Origin: Actibacterium sp. 188UL27-1 | GTDB taxonomy: Bacteria; Pseudomonadota; Alphaproteobacteria; Rhodobacterales; Rhodobacteraceae | Assembly: GCF_016901225.1 (NCBI RefSeq) | Contig: NZ_JAFEUL010000018.1 | Span: forward strand, 23,654 to 87,653 | Length of the DNA stretch: 64,000 bases | Direction of reading: 5' to 3' | Shown: positions 45,518 through 55,556 of the stretch, one piece after another | Numbering within the stretch: position 1 is the first letter of the stretch | How the letters are laid out: the number at the start of each line of letters is the position of its first letter | The notes under the pieces: model-generated | Database searches by the model: none | The model's input: the letters and a program-made list of their open reading frames with translations, nothing else | Told to the model about the DNA's origin: nothing | Translations under genes and position numbers: made by a program

Positions 45518-46555
45518 ATGACAACCACCCTGACCTTGCGCCGCCCCGACGACATGCACTTGCATTTACGCGACGGTGCAATGTTGCAAGCCGTCTTGCC
45601 AGAGACAAGCCGCCACTTTGCCCGCGCGATCATCATGCCCAACCTGGTGCCGCCGGTCGTGACGGGTGCCCAGGCTGCCGCCTACCGTGATCGGATCCTT
45701 GGCGCCGTGCCCGCGGGGCAGCGCTTCGCGCCGCTGATGACGCTCTACCTGACGGAAGAAACCGACGCCGCCGACGTCATCGCCGCGCATGACAGCGGTC
45801 TGATCCATGCAGTCAAACTCTACCCTGCCGGCGCAACCACCAATTCTGCCGCCGGTGTCCGCGACATCGCGCGTGTGCAACATGTCCTGGATCAGATGGC
45901 GGAACATGGTGTGCCACTCTGTGTCCACGGCGAAGTTACGACATCCGACATCGACATATTCGATCGCGAGGCGGTATTCATCGACACGGTGCTTGACCCT
46001 TTGCGGCGCAAGACCCCAGGCCTGCGCGTCGTCATGGAACATATTACGACGGCCGATGCCTGCGCCTATCTGGCGGATGCCGGGCCAGACCTGGGCGCGA
46101 CCATCACAACACATCACCTGATGATCACCCGCAACCATATGCTGGTCGGCGGCATCCGCCCCCATTACTACTGCCTGCCGGTCGCGAAACGCAGCACCCA
46201 CCGGGATGCGTTAGTCGCCCTGGCGACATCGGGGGCCACGAATGTATTTCTCGGTACCGATAGCGCCCCCCATCTCGATAGCGCGAAGGAGACCGCATGT
46301 GGCTGTGCCGGTGTCTTCTCGGCCACCAACACGATGTCCTGCCTGGCAGAGGTGTTCGACGGGCAAGACGCCCTGCCCCATCTTCAGGCATTCACGTCGG
46401 AAAATGGCGCCAGTTTCTATGGCTTGCCCTTGAACGAAGGGACGCTGACTCTCCAAAGAGGGGCACCACAACCGACACCCGGCAAACTGCCCACACCGGA
46501 CGGCCCTCTCACGATCTTCGATCCGGGTCGGCCCCTCCACTGGCAGGTTGTCTGA
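45518..46555 (+). CDS. pyrC: Dihydroorotase
   Basis: Third step of pyrimidine biosynthesis, cyclising carbamoyl-aspartate. The 345 residues fit the short E. coli-like class II enzyme: [20 protein letters not shown] holds the first zinc His pair, [20 protein letters not shown] contains the carbamylated Lys, and the flexible loop and Asp ligand are in [20 protein letters not shown]. It is followed by pyrE after 84 bases, so the two are likely co-transcribed. Confidence 0.96.
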   Translation: MTTTLTLRRPDDMHLHLRDGAMLQAVLPETSRHFARAIIMPNLVPPVVTGAQAAAYRDRILGAVPAGQRFAPLMTLYLTEETDAADVIAAHDSGLIHAVKLYPAGATTNSAAGVRDIARVQHVLDQMAEHGVPLCVHGEVTTSDIDIFDREAVFIDTVLDPLRRKTPGLRVVMEHITTADACAYLADAGPDLGATITTHHLMITRNHMLVGGIRPHYYCLPVAKRSTHRDALVALATSGATNVFLGTDSAPHLDSAKETACGCAGVFSATNTMSCLAEVFDGQDALPHLQAFTSENGASFYGLPLNEGTLTLQRGAPQPTPGKLPTPDGPLTIFDPGRPLHWQVV

Positions 46556-46639
46556 CCCGCGCCACATTATGTGTTTCAAAATATCCCCGCGGGAGGCACC
46601 CCAACCTGGCCTCCTGTACCCGGCCTGAACAGGATGCCC

Positions 46640-47320
46640 ATGATCCCCACCAGCTACCCGACCGCCGACACTATCGCCCAGCTCACCGCACAGATGCTGT
46701 TAGAGGTCGAGGCGGTGCATTTCAACGCGACCGAGCCCTACACCCTCTCGTCCGGTCTGCCATCGCCCACATATATCGATTGCCGCAAGTTGATCTCCTT
46801 CCCACGCATCCGCACGACGCTCATGGATTTCCTGGCGGTCACAGTGATGCGGAATGCCGGGTTTGAAGCCTTTACCAATATCGCGGGTGGGGAGACGGCG
46901 GGCATTCCCTTTGGCGCCATGGTGGCCGAACGCATGGCACTTCCCATGACCTATATCCGCAAGAAACCCAAAGGCTACGGTCGCAATGCGCGGATCGAAG
47001 GGGTGATGACAGCGCAGGATCGCGTTTTGTTGATTGAAGATCTGACAACCGATGGTGGCAGCAAGCTCAGCTTCATCGATGCCATCCGGGAAACCGGCGC
47101 CACCTGCGCACATACTGCCGTGATCTTCTCCTACGGTATCTTCCCGGACATGGACAAAACATTGGGTGATTACGGCGTCACACTTCACAGCTTGTGTACC
47201 TGGCACGACGTGTTGGCAGAGGCTCAGCGCACAAACGCCTTTGATGCTCAGACTTTGACGGCGGTCGGGGCCTTCCTCAAAGACCCGCGCAGTTGGCAGG
47301 ACGCGCACAAATCCGTCTAA
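46640..47320 (+). CDS. pyrE: Orotate phosphoribosyltransferase
   Basis: Attaches ribose-5-phosphate from PRPP to orotate. The 226 residues contain the PRPP loop [20 protein letters not shown] and the family opening [20 protein letters not shown]. The catalytic lysine region is [20 protein letters not shown] 46634 or 46640; the latter gives the usual N-terminus. A partner of pyrC in the same pathway. Confidence 0.95.
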   Translation: MIPTSYPTADTIAQLTAQMLLEVEAVHFNATEPYTLSSGLPSPTYIDCRKLISFPRIRTTLMDFLAVTVMRNAGFEAFTNIAGGETAGIPFGAMVAERMALPMTYIRKKPKGYGRNARIEGVMTAQDRVLLIEDLTTDGGSKLSFIDAIRETGATCAHTAVIFSYGIFPDMDKTLGDYGVTLHSLCTWHDVLAEAQRTNAFDAQTLTAVGAFLKDPRSWQDAHKSV

Positions 47321-47591
47321 GGCGGGCGCCCATATCCAAGGTCGTACAAAGGATCGATTCTACACCTCGCCACGCCAATGAGCCGTTTTTCGATCTGCAT
47401 CTATGGTCTGAGACAAATAAAAGATTAGTCCGTGACCTTTCGGAATGCTCACATTATGCTGTGGCGCAAGACCTGATAGCCACATCATATGGCAGAAAAA
47501 AACGCTCACAGGCTATCCACAGGCTTATACATTTTGCCTGTGCCGGGCGGGATTGGCTAAGGGTGCCGTCCAAATACCAAGGGGCGCAGGT

Positions 47592-49091
47592 ATGAACGAG
47601 ATCGCACCATTTGCGGCAGACCAACACGGCGATACGCAGCAGGACAGTGAAGCGCTGCCTCACAACATCGAGGCCGAACAGCAATTGCTGGGCGCGGTCC
47701 TGACAAATAATGACATCTATGACCGTGTCGCATCGGTCGTTACGCCACAGCATTTTTATGACCCCGTTCATGCGCGCATTTTCGAAGTGGCGAGCGCACG
47801 GATCGCCAAGAACCTACAAGCAACCCCCGTCACCCTGAAGGCATTTCTGGAAGACGAGCCAGGCCTCAAGGAGCTGGGCGGGCCGGGCTATCTGGCCAAG
47901 CTGGCCGGTGCCGCCATTGCCAGCTTTGCCGCGCGCGATTACGCTCAGATTATCTATGACCTTGCGATCCGCCGGGAGTTAATGGCGCTGGGGCGCGACA
48001 TTTCGGCCAAGGCGGCAGCCGTCGATGTGGCCTCAGAACCCAGGGAACAGATCGTCGAGGCCGAACAACAGCTTTATAAGTTAGGCGAAGAGGGCAAATC
48101 CGACAGCGGCTTTCAGTCTTTCCTCAAGGCGGTCACCGATGCGGTGAATGTCGCAAACGCCGCGTACCAGCGCGAAGGTGGTCTGGCCGGTGTCTCAACC
48201 GGGTTGATCGATATGGACAAGAAACTGGGCGGGCTGCACCGCTCTGACCTATTGATCCTGGCCGGGCGTCCGTCGATGGGAAAGACCTCGCTCGCCACCA
48301 ATATCGCGTTCAACATCGCCAAGGCCTATAAACGCGGGGCCCTGTCGGATGGCAGCGAAGGGGCGGTTGATGGGGGCGTCGTCGGGTTCTACTCGCTTGA
48401 AATGAGCGCTGAGCAACTGGCAGCACGGATCCTTTCCGAGGCCTCCGAAGTACCCAGCGAACAGATCCGCCGCGGCGACATGACCGAGGCCGAGTTTCGC
48501 CGTTTTGTCGAAGCCGCCAAGTCCTTGGAAGCCTGTCCGCTTTACATCGACGACACGCCTGCCCTGCCGATCAGCCAGTTGGCCGCCCGCGCCCGCCGCC
48601 TGAAACGCACCCACGGGCTGGATGTGCTGATCGTGGACTACTTGCAACTGGTTCGCCCGGCCACGGCCAAGGATAGCCGTGTCAATGAAGTATCCGAAAT
48701 CACCCAAGGCCTGAAAGCCATCGCCAAGGAATTGGATATCCCTGTCGTGGCGCTGTCCCAGTTGTCACGCCAGGTGGAAAGCCGTGAGGACAAGCGTCCC
48801 CAACTATCGGATCTGCGGGAATCAGGATCGATCGAGCAAGACGCCGATGTGGTGATGTTCGTCTTCCGCGAGGAATATTACAAAGAGCGCGAAAAACCCG
48901 GCGACCACGACCTGGATGCCATGGCCAAGTGGCAAGAAGAGATGGAGGCGCTGCATGGCAAAGCCGAGATCGTGATCGGCAAGCAGCGACACGGCCCCAT
49001 CGGCACGGTAGAGTTGAGTTTTGAGGGTCGCTTCACTCGCTTTGGCAACCTCGTCAAACCATGGCAACAGGGTCAAGATTCCGGCTTTTGA
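47592..49091 (+). CDS. dnaB: Replicative DNA helicase
   Basis: Hexameric 5'-3' helicase of the replication fork (499 residues). The N-terminal domain reads SEALPHNIEAEQQLLGAVLT, and the RecA-like domain has Walker A LAGRPSMGKTSLATNIAF, Walker B DVLIVDYLQLV, and the arginine finger region (ALSQLSRQVESREDKRPQLS, DLRESGSIEQDADVVMF). A longer frame reaches 47445, but the ATG at 47592 after GGGGCGCAGG gives the standard N-terminus. The 271 bases between pyrE and dnaB hold no gene. Confidence 0.96.
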   Translation: MNEIAPFAADQHGDTQQDSEALPHNIEAEQQLLGAVLTNNDIYDRVASVVTPQHFYDPVHARIFEVASARIAKNLQATPVTLKAFLEDEPGLKELGGPGYLAKLAGAAIASFAARDYAQIIYDLAIRRELMALGRDISAKAAAVDVASEPREQIVEAEQQLYKLGEEGKSDSGFQSFLKAVTDAVNVANAAYQREGGLAGVSTGLIDMDKKLGGLHRSDLLILAGRPSMGKTSLATNIAFNIAKAYKRGALSDGSEGAVDGGVVGFYSLEMSAEQLAARILSEASEVPSEQIRRGDMTEAEFRRFVEAAKSLEACPLYIDDTPALPISQLAARARRLKRTHGLDVLIVDYLQLVRPATAKDSRVNEVSEITQGLKAIAKELDIPVVALSQLSRQVESREDKRPQLSDLRESGSIEQDADVVMFVFREEYYKEREKPGDHDLDAMAKWQEEMEALHGKAEIVIGKQRHGPIGTVELSFEGRFTRFGNLVKPWQQGQDSGF

Positions 49092-49280
49092 GTATGTTCT
49101 CGAATTAGCGACAATCTGTTAATTTTGGCAGGTTCTGGTGCTGGTCTGGAACGCTAAATTTCTGGCATCGAGGCTCGCCAACCCGATGTATGAATTACAA
49201 AGATTTCAAGAGTTGTCGGGCCCAAAATACCTTGCTAGCGGACGATCATTATCAATTCCGCACAAAGAGGTTATTCACCC

Positions 49281-49859
49281 ATGACATATACGGTTATCGT
49301 AAAACGCTATGCGCCGTTCACCACATTTGGTGGCGGCTATCATGGTGACGGACGCAACTCTGCCAAACTTGCTGGATCGGCCCGAACCTGGGGTTTCATC
49401 ACGTTCGATCTGGAAACCGGCGTGATCAAGAAATCAGCACTGTCGAGCCCGACGTGGAAGACCGCAAAACCCGAAGAGAAAAAGACCCAGACCCCACGGA
49501 TCACTGTCACGACGCGCAGCTTTCAGGCCGGGAAGGAACTGAACTTCACCGCCCATACCGAGGGATCGAACCCGATGGTCAAAGGATCCCCAGACATCGA
49601 TACATTCATCGACATCCGGTACCGATCCGGCAAGATTGATGGCTGTCTGCGTGGCGATGATTTTCCCAATGCCGAGGTCTTTCTGGTGCAGGGCGAATTG
49701 ACGGCCAGTCAACAAAAGACGTCACCGGCTTGCATCGACGCACAGGAGCTGTGCCATTTCCAAACCAAATGGGGACCGAACCGTGGACCCTTCACGCGCT
49801 TGTTCGGTGCCCATGCAAAACAGTTTCTGAAAGCATTCAACGCCGATATCTGTATCTGA
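49281..49859 (+). CDS. Hypothetical protein, 192 aa, facing the accessory operon
   Basis: Begins MTYTVIVKRYAPFTTFGGGY and contains HGDGRNSAKLAGSARTWGFI, a middle region with SPDIDTFIDIRYRSGKIDGC and CLRGDDFPNAEVFLVQGELT, and two Cys near the end. The FGGGxHGDGR start followed by a single beta-rich domain recalls a set of bacterial hypotheticals found with secretion cargo, but I cannot name a family with confidence. No signal peptide. Convergent with the operon 49901-52805 (41 bases between stops), so it could be its immunity or cargo partner. Confidence 0.6.
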   Translation: MTYTVIVKRYAPFTTFGGGYHGDGRNSAKLAGSARTWGFITFDLETGVIKKSALSSPTWKTAKPEEKKTQTPRITVTTRSFQAGKELNFTAHTEGSNPMVKGSPDIDTFIDIRYRSGKIDGCLRGDDFPNAEVFLVQGELTASQQKTSPACIDAQELCHFQTKWGPNRGPFTRLFGAHAKQFLKAFNADICI

Positions 49860-49900
49860 TTGCGCGGCCCTGCCTTGGCCTGCCGGGGCGTGGGCCAAGG

Positions 49901-50713
49901 TCAGGTCATGAAGCGAAGCTGACCCTCATGAAAACCGATAAGGCCTGGCAGCGCGACATAGCTGGGCCGTTCTTCGGGATCAGCGGCGGGGATCCAGTCG
50001 GACCGGATCGCAGGCAAGCCGTCTGGCCCCAAGGGTTGGATTAGGCGCCCATTGGCAGCCGGTCTATAGTCGATCTGGATCGGGTCGAAAGGCAGGACCG
50101 ACCAACTCTCTGCGTCGGTATCTGCGAGCCAAGCCAGGGTCATGTTCGCCAGCCCTTCCACATCCAGAACCGGATAGGCAGAAGCCTTGTCCCGGATCGC
50201 CGGTTCAAAAAGCGGCAGCAGGCTTTCCATATCGCGGGCCGCAAATCGCTGGATCACGTGGGACATGAAGCCATCCAGCGCACCGCGCGAGGCGACCAGA
50301 TCAATCGGCGGCGCCTTCGCCCAGGCCCAATCCCCACCCCAGGAAGAGACAAAGCCCGTCTCCATCTTCAACATCGGCGGAGTATCTTCATCAAACACCG
50401 GATCGAACCGGGCATATTCGATCCCGCTTTCGTCGGACAGGGTCTCACCCTCGCGGAAGTCGGCAATGCGCGCCTCTGCCAGGGCCATCGGTGCATATCG
50501 CCCCGGACCGGTGCCATCGCCCGGCGCACGGCAAACCAATGCCGCCGCGTTTTGACCCTTTAGGATGTATTGGCGCAGGGGTTGTGCCCCGTTGATCATA
50601 AGATCCTCGGCATGGGCCATGACGGGGATGTCATTGATCCGCAATTCGCAGGCCACAGCACGCGAGAAAAGTGTACCATATCGGACGACTTCGGGGTCGA
50701 ATGTCATCTTCAT
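49901..50713 (-). CDS. Hypothetical protein, 270 aa, third gene of accessory operon
   Basis: Soluble acidic protein with the opening MKMTFDPEVVRYGTLFSRAV, ACELRINDIPVMAHAEDLMI, NGAQPLRQYILKGQNAAALV. This beta-strand module with an 'INDIPV' core and YILKGQN resembles N-terminal domains of hypotheticals in type VI secretion gene sets. The middle has SSWGGDWAWAKAPPIDLVA. No catalytic motif is apparent. The ATG overlaps the upstream stop (ATGA, 50710-50713), so it is translationally coupled to the 574-residue gene. Confidence 0.6.
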   Translation of the reverse strand: MKMTFDPEVVRYGTLFSRAVACELRINDIPVMAHAEDLMINGAQPLRQYILKGQNAAALVCRAPGDGTGPGRYAPMALAEARIADFREGETLSDESGIEYARFDPVFDEDTPPMLKMETGFVSSWGGDWAWAKAPPIDLVASRGALDGFMSHVIQRFAARDMESLLPLFEPAIRDKASAYPVLDVEGLANMTLAWLADTDAESWSVLPFDPIQIDYRPAANGRLIQPLGPDGLPAIRSDWIPAADPEERPSYVALPGLIGFHEGQLRFMT

Positions 50714-52434
50714 TTCGCCTTGCTGGTCAAAAGATCGGCTTCCCATATGGGGGTCGTCTTTTTTGGATATTTGAACAGCTCTTCCTTGATCTTGCCACCG
50801 ACCGGCGGGTCAAGTTCAACGGTCACCGCAATGGGTTTAAAGCCCAACTTGCCCTTCAATTCCGGCGTGGCCTTGATGCCGCCTTTGAACGTGAATTCAC
50901 CTTCGATCCCGGTTGAGATCTCGCAGGACGCGCTGACACCACAACCATTGATCATGGCCTTGGCTTCCGCCTTGATCTTGGGAACAGATGCGACGGCGGC
51001 TTTGGCTTCAAAGCTTTCCTTTTGCGACTGGCGCAGCTGCAGCGTCATGTCGGCCGTGAAATCGATGGACATCTTCACAACAAAGATCAGTTCCACCAAG
51101 GGCGGTTTCCACAGCGGATTGGCAACCACCCATTCGATCCCAAAGCCGATCGAGATCTCGATCTTGACCAGCGTACATTTGATATCGAAGTTAAAGCGCC
51201 GGTCGATGAGCCACAGACGATCATGGTCCGCGTCATCCTTGGGTGCCAGCTTCCATCCGGCGATGAACGTGCCCTGGATCACGCTGACGGATGCATCCGC
51301 CTGCCAACCGATCTTTGGAACCGAATCCTTGAAGGCCCCGATGAAAGACTGGATCGTCTGTGGCAGGGTCAGCAACGCTTTCAGATACTTGGCCCCGTTG
51401 GCAACATCCTTGCCATTATGGGTCAGGGTCACGCCGGTTGGCTTGATGTCCTGCGCTTCGATCTTGACACCATGGTCGGTACCGGTGACCTCAACCTTTC
51501 GGCGATACCGGAAGCCGCTGCCAATGATCATCGTGCCTTTTTCGGTTTCATCGACGCGGGCAAAACCCTCGGTGCCAGAGCTATGGGCCGTGGTGACAAC
51601 CATCCCGCGTCCATGGGACCGGGTCGTCGAATAATCCCACTTGTCGGTGCCGTTATAGCGGCTTTGGGAATGGCTGGCGCTGCTTCCAGTCTGTTGCCGA
51701 CCGAAATCATTACTGGACGTTTCAGAGCGAGTCGCCGTGGTCGTGCGTCGTGTCACATCGTAGTGCTTGCTGCGATGGGCCGATTTACCCTTCAACGCAG
51801 GCAACACAATCGACAATTCCACATCGCTTTTGCGGTAGGCCTCCACCCGACCAGTGACAAGTGCCGGCGCGCTCTCGGTTTTATCAAGCGGGATGCCACA
51901 GCTTGCGACATTCACGTAATACGTGCTGCAACCCCGCTTTCCAAATGGCCAATAAGTATCGAAAAAGCTATCCGCCGCGCCACTCGTCCCCTTGGACCGC
52001 ACAGTTGTTTCAAAGGTCGTGGGTTCGCACCACGACACCGGGTTGGTCAGATCTCCACCCGACCATTGCAGCGACGGGTGATCCGATTTCGGACAAATCG
52101 GTGTGGTCACCGCATTCACATACAGATCAAGCGGTTTGCCCCCGGCCCTTGGCGTCTTCTCATCGGCAATGACCTGCAAAACCAGGTCAGCACCGCCTAG
52201 GATCTTCCTCTGCTCAGATGCGATCCGTTCATGGCGCTTCGCATGTTCCCACGTCACGGATTGGCGACCGGTTTTGGACCCGATTTCCACCTTTTCGGTG
52301 TAGCAAGGATCGATGTTGGGCGCGCTGGTTCCGCCGGCAAGGGGGCAGCTTTCGACAACAGATGTTCCGCCGCTATCGGTCTCAAAGCCCGCGGCATCCG
52401 CGCTGTCACAGGTCTCCTTATAGGGATCCGGCAT
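50710..52434 (-). CDS. Large hypothetical protein, 574 aa, candidate secreted cargo
   Basis: No family recognised. Order of visible parts: a Cys-rich N-terminus without signal peptide (MPDPYKETCDSADAAGFETD, SVVESCPLAGGTSAPNIDPC); a basic helical region (RQSVTWEHAKRHERIASEQR); a Cys-containing domain (CPKSDHPSLQW, NPVSWCEPTTFE); a Ser/Thr/Arg-rich middle (YDVTRRTTTATRSETSSNDF); a beta-rich C-terminal part (FIAGWKL, ELIFVVKMSIDFTADMTLQL); and a final repeat-like segment rich in Lys/Gly (GEFTFKGGIKATPELKGKLG). It begins two bases after the 122-residue gene stops. A cell-surface or injected effector is a possible reading. Confidence 0.6.
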   Translation of the reverse strand: MPDPYKETCDSADAAGFETDSGGTSVVESCPLAGGTSAPNIDPCYTEKVEIGSKTGRQSVTWEHAKRHERIASEQRKILGGADLVLQVIADEKTPRAGGKPLDLYVNAVTTPICPKSDHPSLQWSGGDLTNPVSWCEPTTFETTVRSKGTSGAADSFFDTYWPFGKRGCSTYYVNVASCGIPLDKTESAPALVTGRVEAYRKSDVELSIVLPALKGKSAHRSKHYDVTRRTTTATRSETSSNDFGRQQTGSSASHSQSRYNGTDKWDYSTTRSHGRGMVVTTAHSSGTEGFARVDETEKGTMIIGSGFRYRRKVEVTGTDHGVKIEAQDIKPTGVTLTHNGKDVANGAKYLKALLTLPQTIQSFIGAFKDSVPKIGWQADASVSVIQGTFIAGWKLAPKDDADHDRLWLIDRRFNFDIKCTLVKIEISIGFGIEWVVANPLWKPPLVELIFVVKMSIDFTADMTLQLRQSQKESFEAKAAVASVPKIKAEAKAMINGCGVSASCEISTGIEGEFTFKGGIKATPELKGKLGFKPIAVTVELDPPVGGKIKEELFKYPKKTTPIWEADLLTSKAK

Positions 52435-52436
52435 GC

Positions 52437-52805
52437 CTACGCTTTCTGACCGGCGCGGGTTTGTGCGGCTTGCCAGCATCTGTTGAACCACGCCCGCAAT
52501 TTGCTGTCGGCATCAACCTTGTCGTCCGTGAGCAGGACCTGATTTTGCGGCTCGTCCATGAAATCCGGCCAGGCCAGGCGCAACAGGATTGTGCCTCGAC
52601 AAAAGATGGCGTGATCGCGGGCACTTCGCATCCCGTAAAGGTTGGCCTTGTCCACGATTTGTTCAAGCATATCAATGCGTCGTGGCGGCTCTAACAGCGA
52701 CCATGCACTGTCTTGAACCAAAAGCCAGTCGTCAATACGTTCGATGAGGGTCGCGCGTTTATGGCGCTTTTGCCCAGCAAACTGGGTGTCTGAGATTTCG
52801 ATCAT
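52437..52805 (-). CDS. Small protein resembling T6SS cargo-adapter proteins (122 aa)
   Basis: The 122 residues match the loose pattern of short proteins encoded beside vgrG or effector genes: an opening MIEISDTQFAGQKRHKRATL, a central VDKANLYGMRSARDHAIFCR (A-x-x-YG-x(6)-D), a hydrophobic TILLRLAWPDFMDEPQNQVL, and a final helix KLRAWFNRCWQAAQ. The likeness is by eye only. First gene of the minus operon; no core T6SS gene is in the window. Confidence 0.5.
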   Translation of the reverse strand: MIEISDTQFAGQKRHKRATLIERIDDWLLVQDSAWSLLEPPRRIDMLEQIVDKANLYGMRSARDHAIFCRGTILLRLAWPDFMDEPQNQVLLTDDKVDADSKLRAWFNRCWQAAQTRAGQKA

Positions 52806-52925
52806 GTAAAATAGCTTTGCTCAAGTATGGGCAAAACTTAGCGACCTACGGCACGCAACTCAAGTCCGCTTCGTTCAGGCGGGAGTGTTTATCGGATCAT
52901 GCCGGTTCATCACCGACGGTTCGGA

Positions 52926-53510
52926 TCACCCACCCAGGATCTTGCGCACATACCGCTTGGTTTCGCGGTAAGGCGGGATACCACCATGCTTATCAACAGC
53001 CCCAGGCCCGGCATTATACGCAGCCAGCGCGAGGCGCCAGCTGTTGTAACGATCATACATTTGGCGCAGATACCGTGCGCCACCTTCCAAGTTCTGGCGT
53101 GGATCATGCGGATCGACACGTAAAGTGGCCGCTGTGCCCGGCATCAGTTGCGCCAATCCGATGGCCCCCTTGTGGGAGCGCGCCTTGACTTTCCAGTTAC
53201 TCTCTTGCTGGACCAGGCGCAGAAATAAATCCTCCGGCACGTTGGCTTGCCGAGCTGCAGCACGCGCCATGGTCAGATAAGGACCGTTATACCGTCCCTT
53301 GTACCGGGGGGATGAAAATTTGGATGGCGTCACCACCGACGGGGGCTGTAACCGGACCGAGTTTGCATATTGCTTTGACGCGCGATTATCCAACAGGCGG
53401 GTTTGGGAGCTGAAAAGCTTACTGCGGGACTTTGAAGAGAACGTCTCGGCACCGGCCAAACCGGGCATCACAAGCGCCGTCACCAGCGCCAATACCGTTG
53501 TCCTGATCAT
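52926..53510 (-). CDS. Lytic transglycosylase (SLT domain)
   Basis: A 194-residue exported murein lytic enzyme. After the signal peptide ([20 protein letters not shown]) and a basic Ser-rich linker comes the SLT fold: [20 protein letters not shown] contains the catalytic Glu, then [40 protein letters not shown] and [21 protein letters not shown] very long upstream extension to 53966 is open but has no matching domain. It is divergent from ssb. Confidence 0.92.
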   Translation of the reverse strand: MIRTTVLALVTALVMPGLAGAETFSSKSRSKLFSSQTRLLDNRASKQYANSVRLQPPSVVTPSKFSSPRYKGRYNGPYLTMARAAARQANVPEDLFLRLVQQESNWKVKARSHKGAIGLAQLMPGTAATLRVDPHDPRQNLEGGARYLRQMYDRYNSWRLALAAYNAGPGAVDKHGGIPPYRETKRYVRKILGG

Positions 53511-53681
53511 CACACATGTCCCAGCGTCGGTGTAATTCTTCGGCGAGACTATACAAAATTCGAGACAAAGCACCAGCCTTTCGACGCGATCTCGTGCTGG
53601 AAACCGGATGTTAACCATAAAGGCATTGGTGTAACTTCGGCAAAATGCCGGGAATCGGCGATAACGGACAGGAGATGGCGG

Positions 53682-54185
53682 ATGGCGGGCTCGGTAAACA
53701 AGGTCATTCTGATCGGAAATCTGGGGCGCGATCCCGAGGTGCGGAGTTTTCAGAACGGCGGCAAGGTTTGCAACCTGCGCATCGCAACCTCTGAAAATTG
53801 GAAGGACCGCAATACCGGTGAGCGGCGAGAGCGGACCGAGTGGCACTCTGTGGCGATCTTCTCCGAACCCCTGGCCCGCGTGGCCGAGCAATATCTGCGC
53901 AAGGGCTCCAAGGTTTATCTGGAAGGCCAGCTTGAAACCCGCAAGTGGCAGGATCAATCCGGTCAAGACCGCTATTCGACCGAGGTCGTGCTGCGACCCT
54001 ACACCTCTACCCTGACCATGCTAGATGGCCGTGACGGCGGTGGCAGCGGTGGTGGCAGCTATGGCGGTGGCGGGGGTCAGATCGATGATCGCTCCGGCGG
54101 CTATGACAGCGGCCCATCCTATGGCGGCGGCAGTGGCGGCGGTGCCCCCGCCAATTCAGATCTGGACGACGAAATCCCGTTCTAG
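53682..54185 (+). CDS. ssb: Single-stranded DNA-binding protein
   Basis: A 167-residue SSB. The OB fold begins [20 protein letters not shown], with [20 protein letters not shown] and [21 protein letters not shown] Gly/Ser-rich linker ([20 protein letters not shown]) leads to the acidic tip DLDDEIPF that binds partner proteins. Length and layout match alphaproteobacterial SSB. Confidence 0.97.
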   Translation: MAGSVNKVILIGNLGRDPEVRSFQNGGKVCNLRIATSENWKDRNTGERRERTEWHSVAIFSEPLARVAEQYLRKGSKVYLEGQLETRKWQDQSGQDRYSTEVVLRPYTSTLTMLDGRDGGGSGGGSYGGGGGQIDDRSGGYDSGPSYGGGSGGGAPANSDLDDEIPF

Positions 54186-54206
54186 AGTCTCCATGGGATT
54201 AAATTG

Positions 54207-54720
54207 GTGCTAACATCCCTCGGCCTGACCAGCGACCTCATGGTCATGCGAAGGATCAGCACCATCGACGCACATGAAGATCGGGTCACTCTGCGTACAT
54301 CCTCCGAGCCCCTTTATCGCTATGGCAACCTGCTGATTTTTTGAACCGATCAGGTGACGCCCGAGGCACAGATCGCCCAGTTTCTGGCAGATCTGCCCGA
54401 GGCGCCACCAGATCGATCAAGGGATGGGATGCTGGCTGGGTGCCTTTGACCGGGATCTGCTGGTCGGTGATCTCGGCATCTTTGCTGATGGCCATGTCGG
54501 CCGATATCAATCGGTGGAAACGCGCCCCAGTCATCGGGGCCTCGGGATCTGCCCCGCTCTACTGACAACTGGCGCGCGGTGGGTCGCCCATCACAGCCCC
54601 AACGCGACCCGTCTAATTGAGACGGATCAGCATGAAGTGGCGGGCCAAATTTATCGCCGCTGCGGCTTTGTCCATACCGAGACGCTGATTTCGGCCTGCC
54701 GCAAGCCACTCGACGCCTGA
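54207..54720 (+). pseudogene. GNAT N-acetyltransferase, disrupted
   Basis: The frame from GTG 54207 reads SLGLTSDLMVMRRISTIDAH, VTLRTSSEPLYRYGNLLIF, then meets an in-frame TGA at 54342-54344. It continues TDQVTPEAQIAQFLADLPEA, after which a frame change at about 54415-54425 is needed to reach MGCWLGAFDRDLLVGDLGIF, RPSHRGLGICPALL and QIYRRCGFVHTE. These are the parts of a GNAT domain, including the RGLG acetyl-CoA loop. One stop and one frameshift make it a pseudogene. The 3' half could still be read as a 98-residue fragment from 54424. Confidence 0.75.
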
Positions 54721-54816
54721 TCGTCAAAGGCCGGTCATGCAGACGAAGGGCGCGGGACAAAAGCTTTTTTCGAAACGCCGGGTATCAACGGCGATACCGC
54801 CCTGGCGGATCCGGCA

Positions 54817-55263
54817 CTAGTCAGGTGCGCGACCAGACATAAACTCCGAGATCAGCGCGTAGTAATCGGGCAAAAGCTGTTGCAGTCGCGCATGTCCAGC
54901 CGTGGTGATCGTGATCAGCTTTTGCCGTTTGTCGTCTTTATGTCCGGTCGCTTCGACCAGCCCGGCCTTGATCAGGCTTTGGACCGTGCGTGTGGTAACG
55001 GGGCGAGATACATCGAGCCGAGCCGCGATCTCGGTCATGTAAAGGCTGTCACGTTCGGGCTCCCGGTCAATTACGATCAAGACTAGGAATCGAAGCTGTG
55101 AAAAGCCCCCCGCAGCAAAGAAGCCATCGATGCGCCGAACCAAGAGACTGGCGTCCCGCATCATGACCAACGCGCGTTCAATTGTATCGGCATCCGCCTG
55201 GGGGTATCGCGCAGTATAACCCTCGATCATGCGTTTTGCCGGAAGTTCCTTAAGAAAGAACAT
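54817..55263 (-). CDS. MarR family transcriptional regulator
   Basis: A 148-residue winged-helix regulator: MIEGYTARYPQADADTIERA, then the HTH region YMTEIAARLDVSRPVTTRTV, QSLIKAGLVEATGHKDDKRQ and KLITITTAGHARLQQLLPDY. The wing motif KDDKRQKLI(T) is typical. Its ATG overlaps the stop of the ABM gene by one base (TGATG), so the two are co-translated. The 44-bp palindrome at 55557 upstream is the likely operator. A frame to 55386 is open but lies in the ABM gene. Confidence 0.9.
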   Translation of the reverse strand: MFFLKELPAKRMIEGYTARYPQADADTIERALVMMRDASLLVRRIDGFFAAGGFSQLRFLVLIVIDREPERDSLYMTEIAARLDVSRPVTTRTVQSLIKAGLVEATGHKDDKRQKLITITTAGHARLQQLLPDYYALISEFMSGRAPD

Positions 55264-55556
55264 CAGGCGATTTTGGTGAATTTCTTGATGTCCACAGGCG
55301 CGGCCAGCCACTCCTGATACTGCGCAAAGACCTCTGCCGTGTAGGGCATCTGATAGTGCTGGTCCAAGGCGGCCTGATCCACCCACTCCTCATACAGATG
55401 CAAACACCCGGCATCAGCGCTTTCGTGCAGTACGAAATCAAGGCATCCCGGCTCGGCCCGTGTCGCCGGGATGATGCGTTCTATGGCTTGGCGTGCCTCC
55501 GCCATATGGACCGGTTTCGGTGTAATCGTCGCAAACAGAAATAGGTGATGTGACAT
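55263..55556 (-). CDS. Antibiotic biosynthesis monooxygenase (ABM) domain protein
   Basis: A 97-residue ferredoxin-like protein: LFLFATITPKPVHMAEARQA, then IPATRAEPGCLDFVLHESAD and LHLYEEWVDQAALDQHYQMP. This is the pattern of cofactor-free quinol monooxygenases and related small ABM proteins. Its ribosome site GGAGG lies inside the palindrome. It forms an operon with the MarR regulator, so it probably responds to an aromatic or quinone-like ligand. Confidence 0.87.
   Translation of the reverse strand: MSHHLFLFATITPKPVHMAEARQAIERIIPATRAEPGCLDFVLHESADAGCLHLYEEWVDQAALDQHYQMPYTAEVFAQYQEWLAAPVDIKKFTKIA

Noticed and set aside
47513..47521. CTATCCACA, one mismatch from a DnaA box, upstream of dnaB
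   Set aside because: A single 8-of-9 match in 271 bases without an AT-rich partner region or a box cluster is expected by chance; no origin is claimed.
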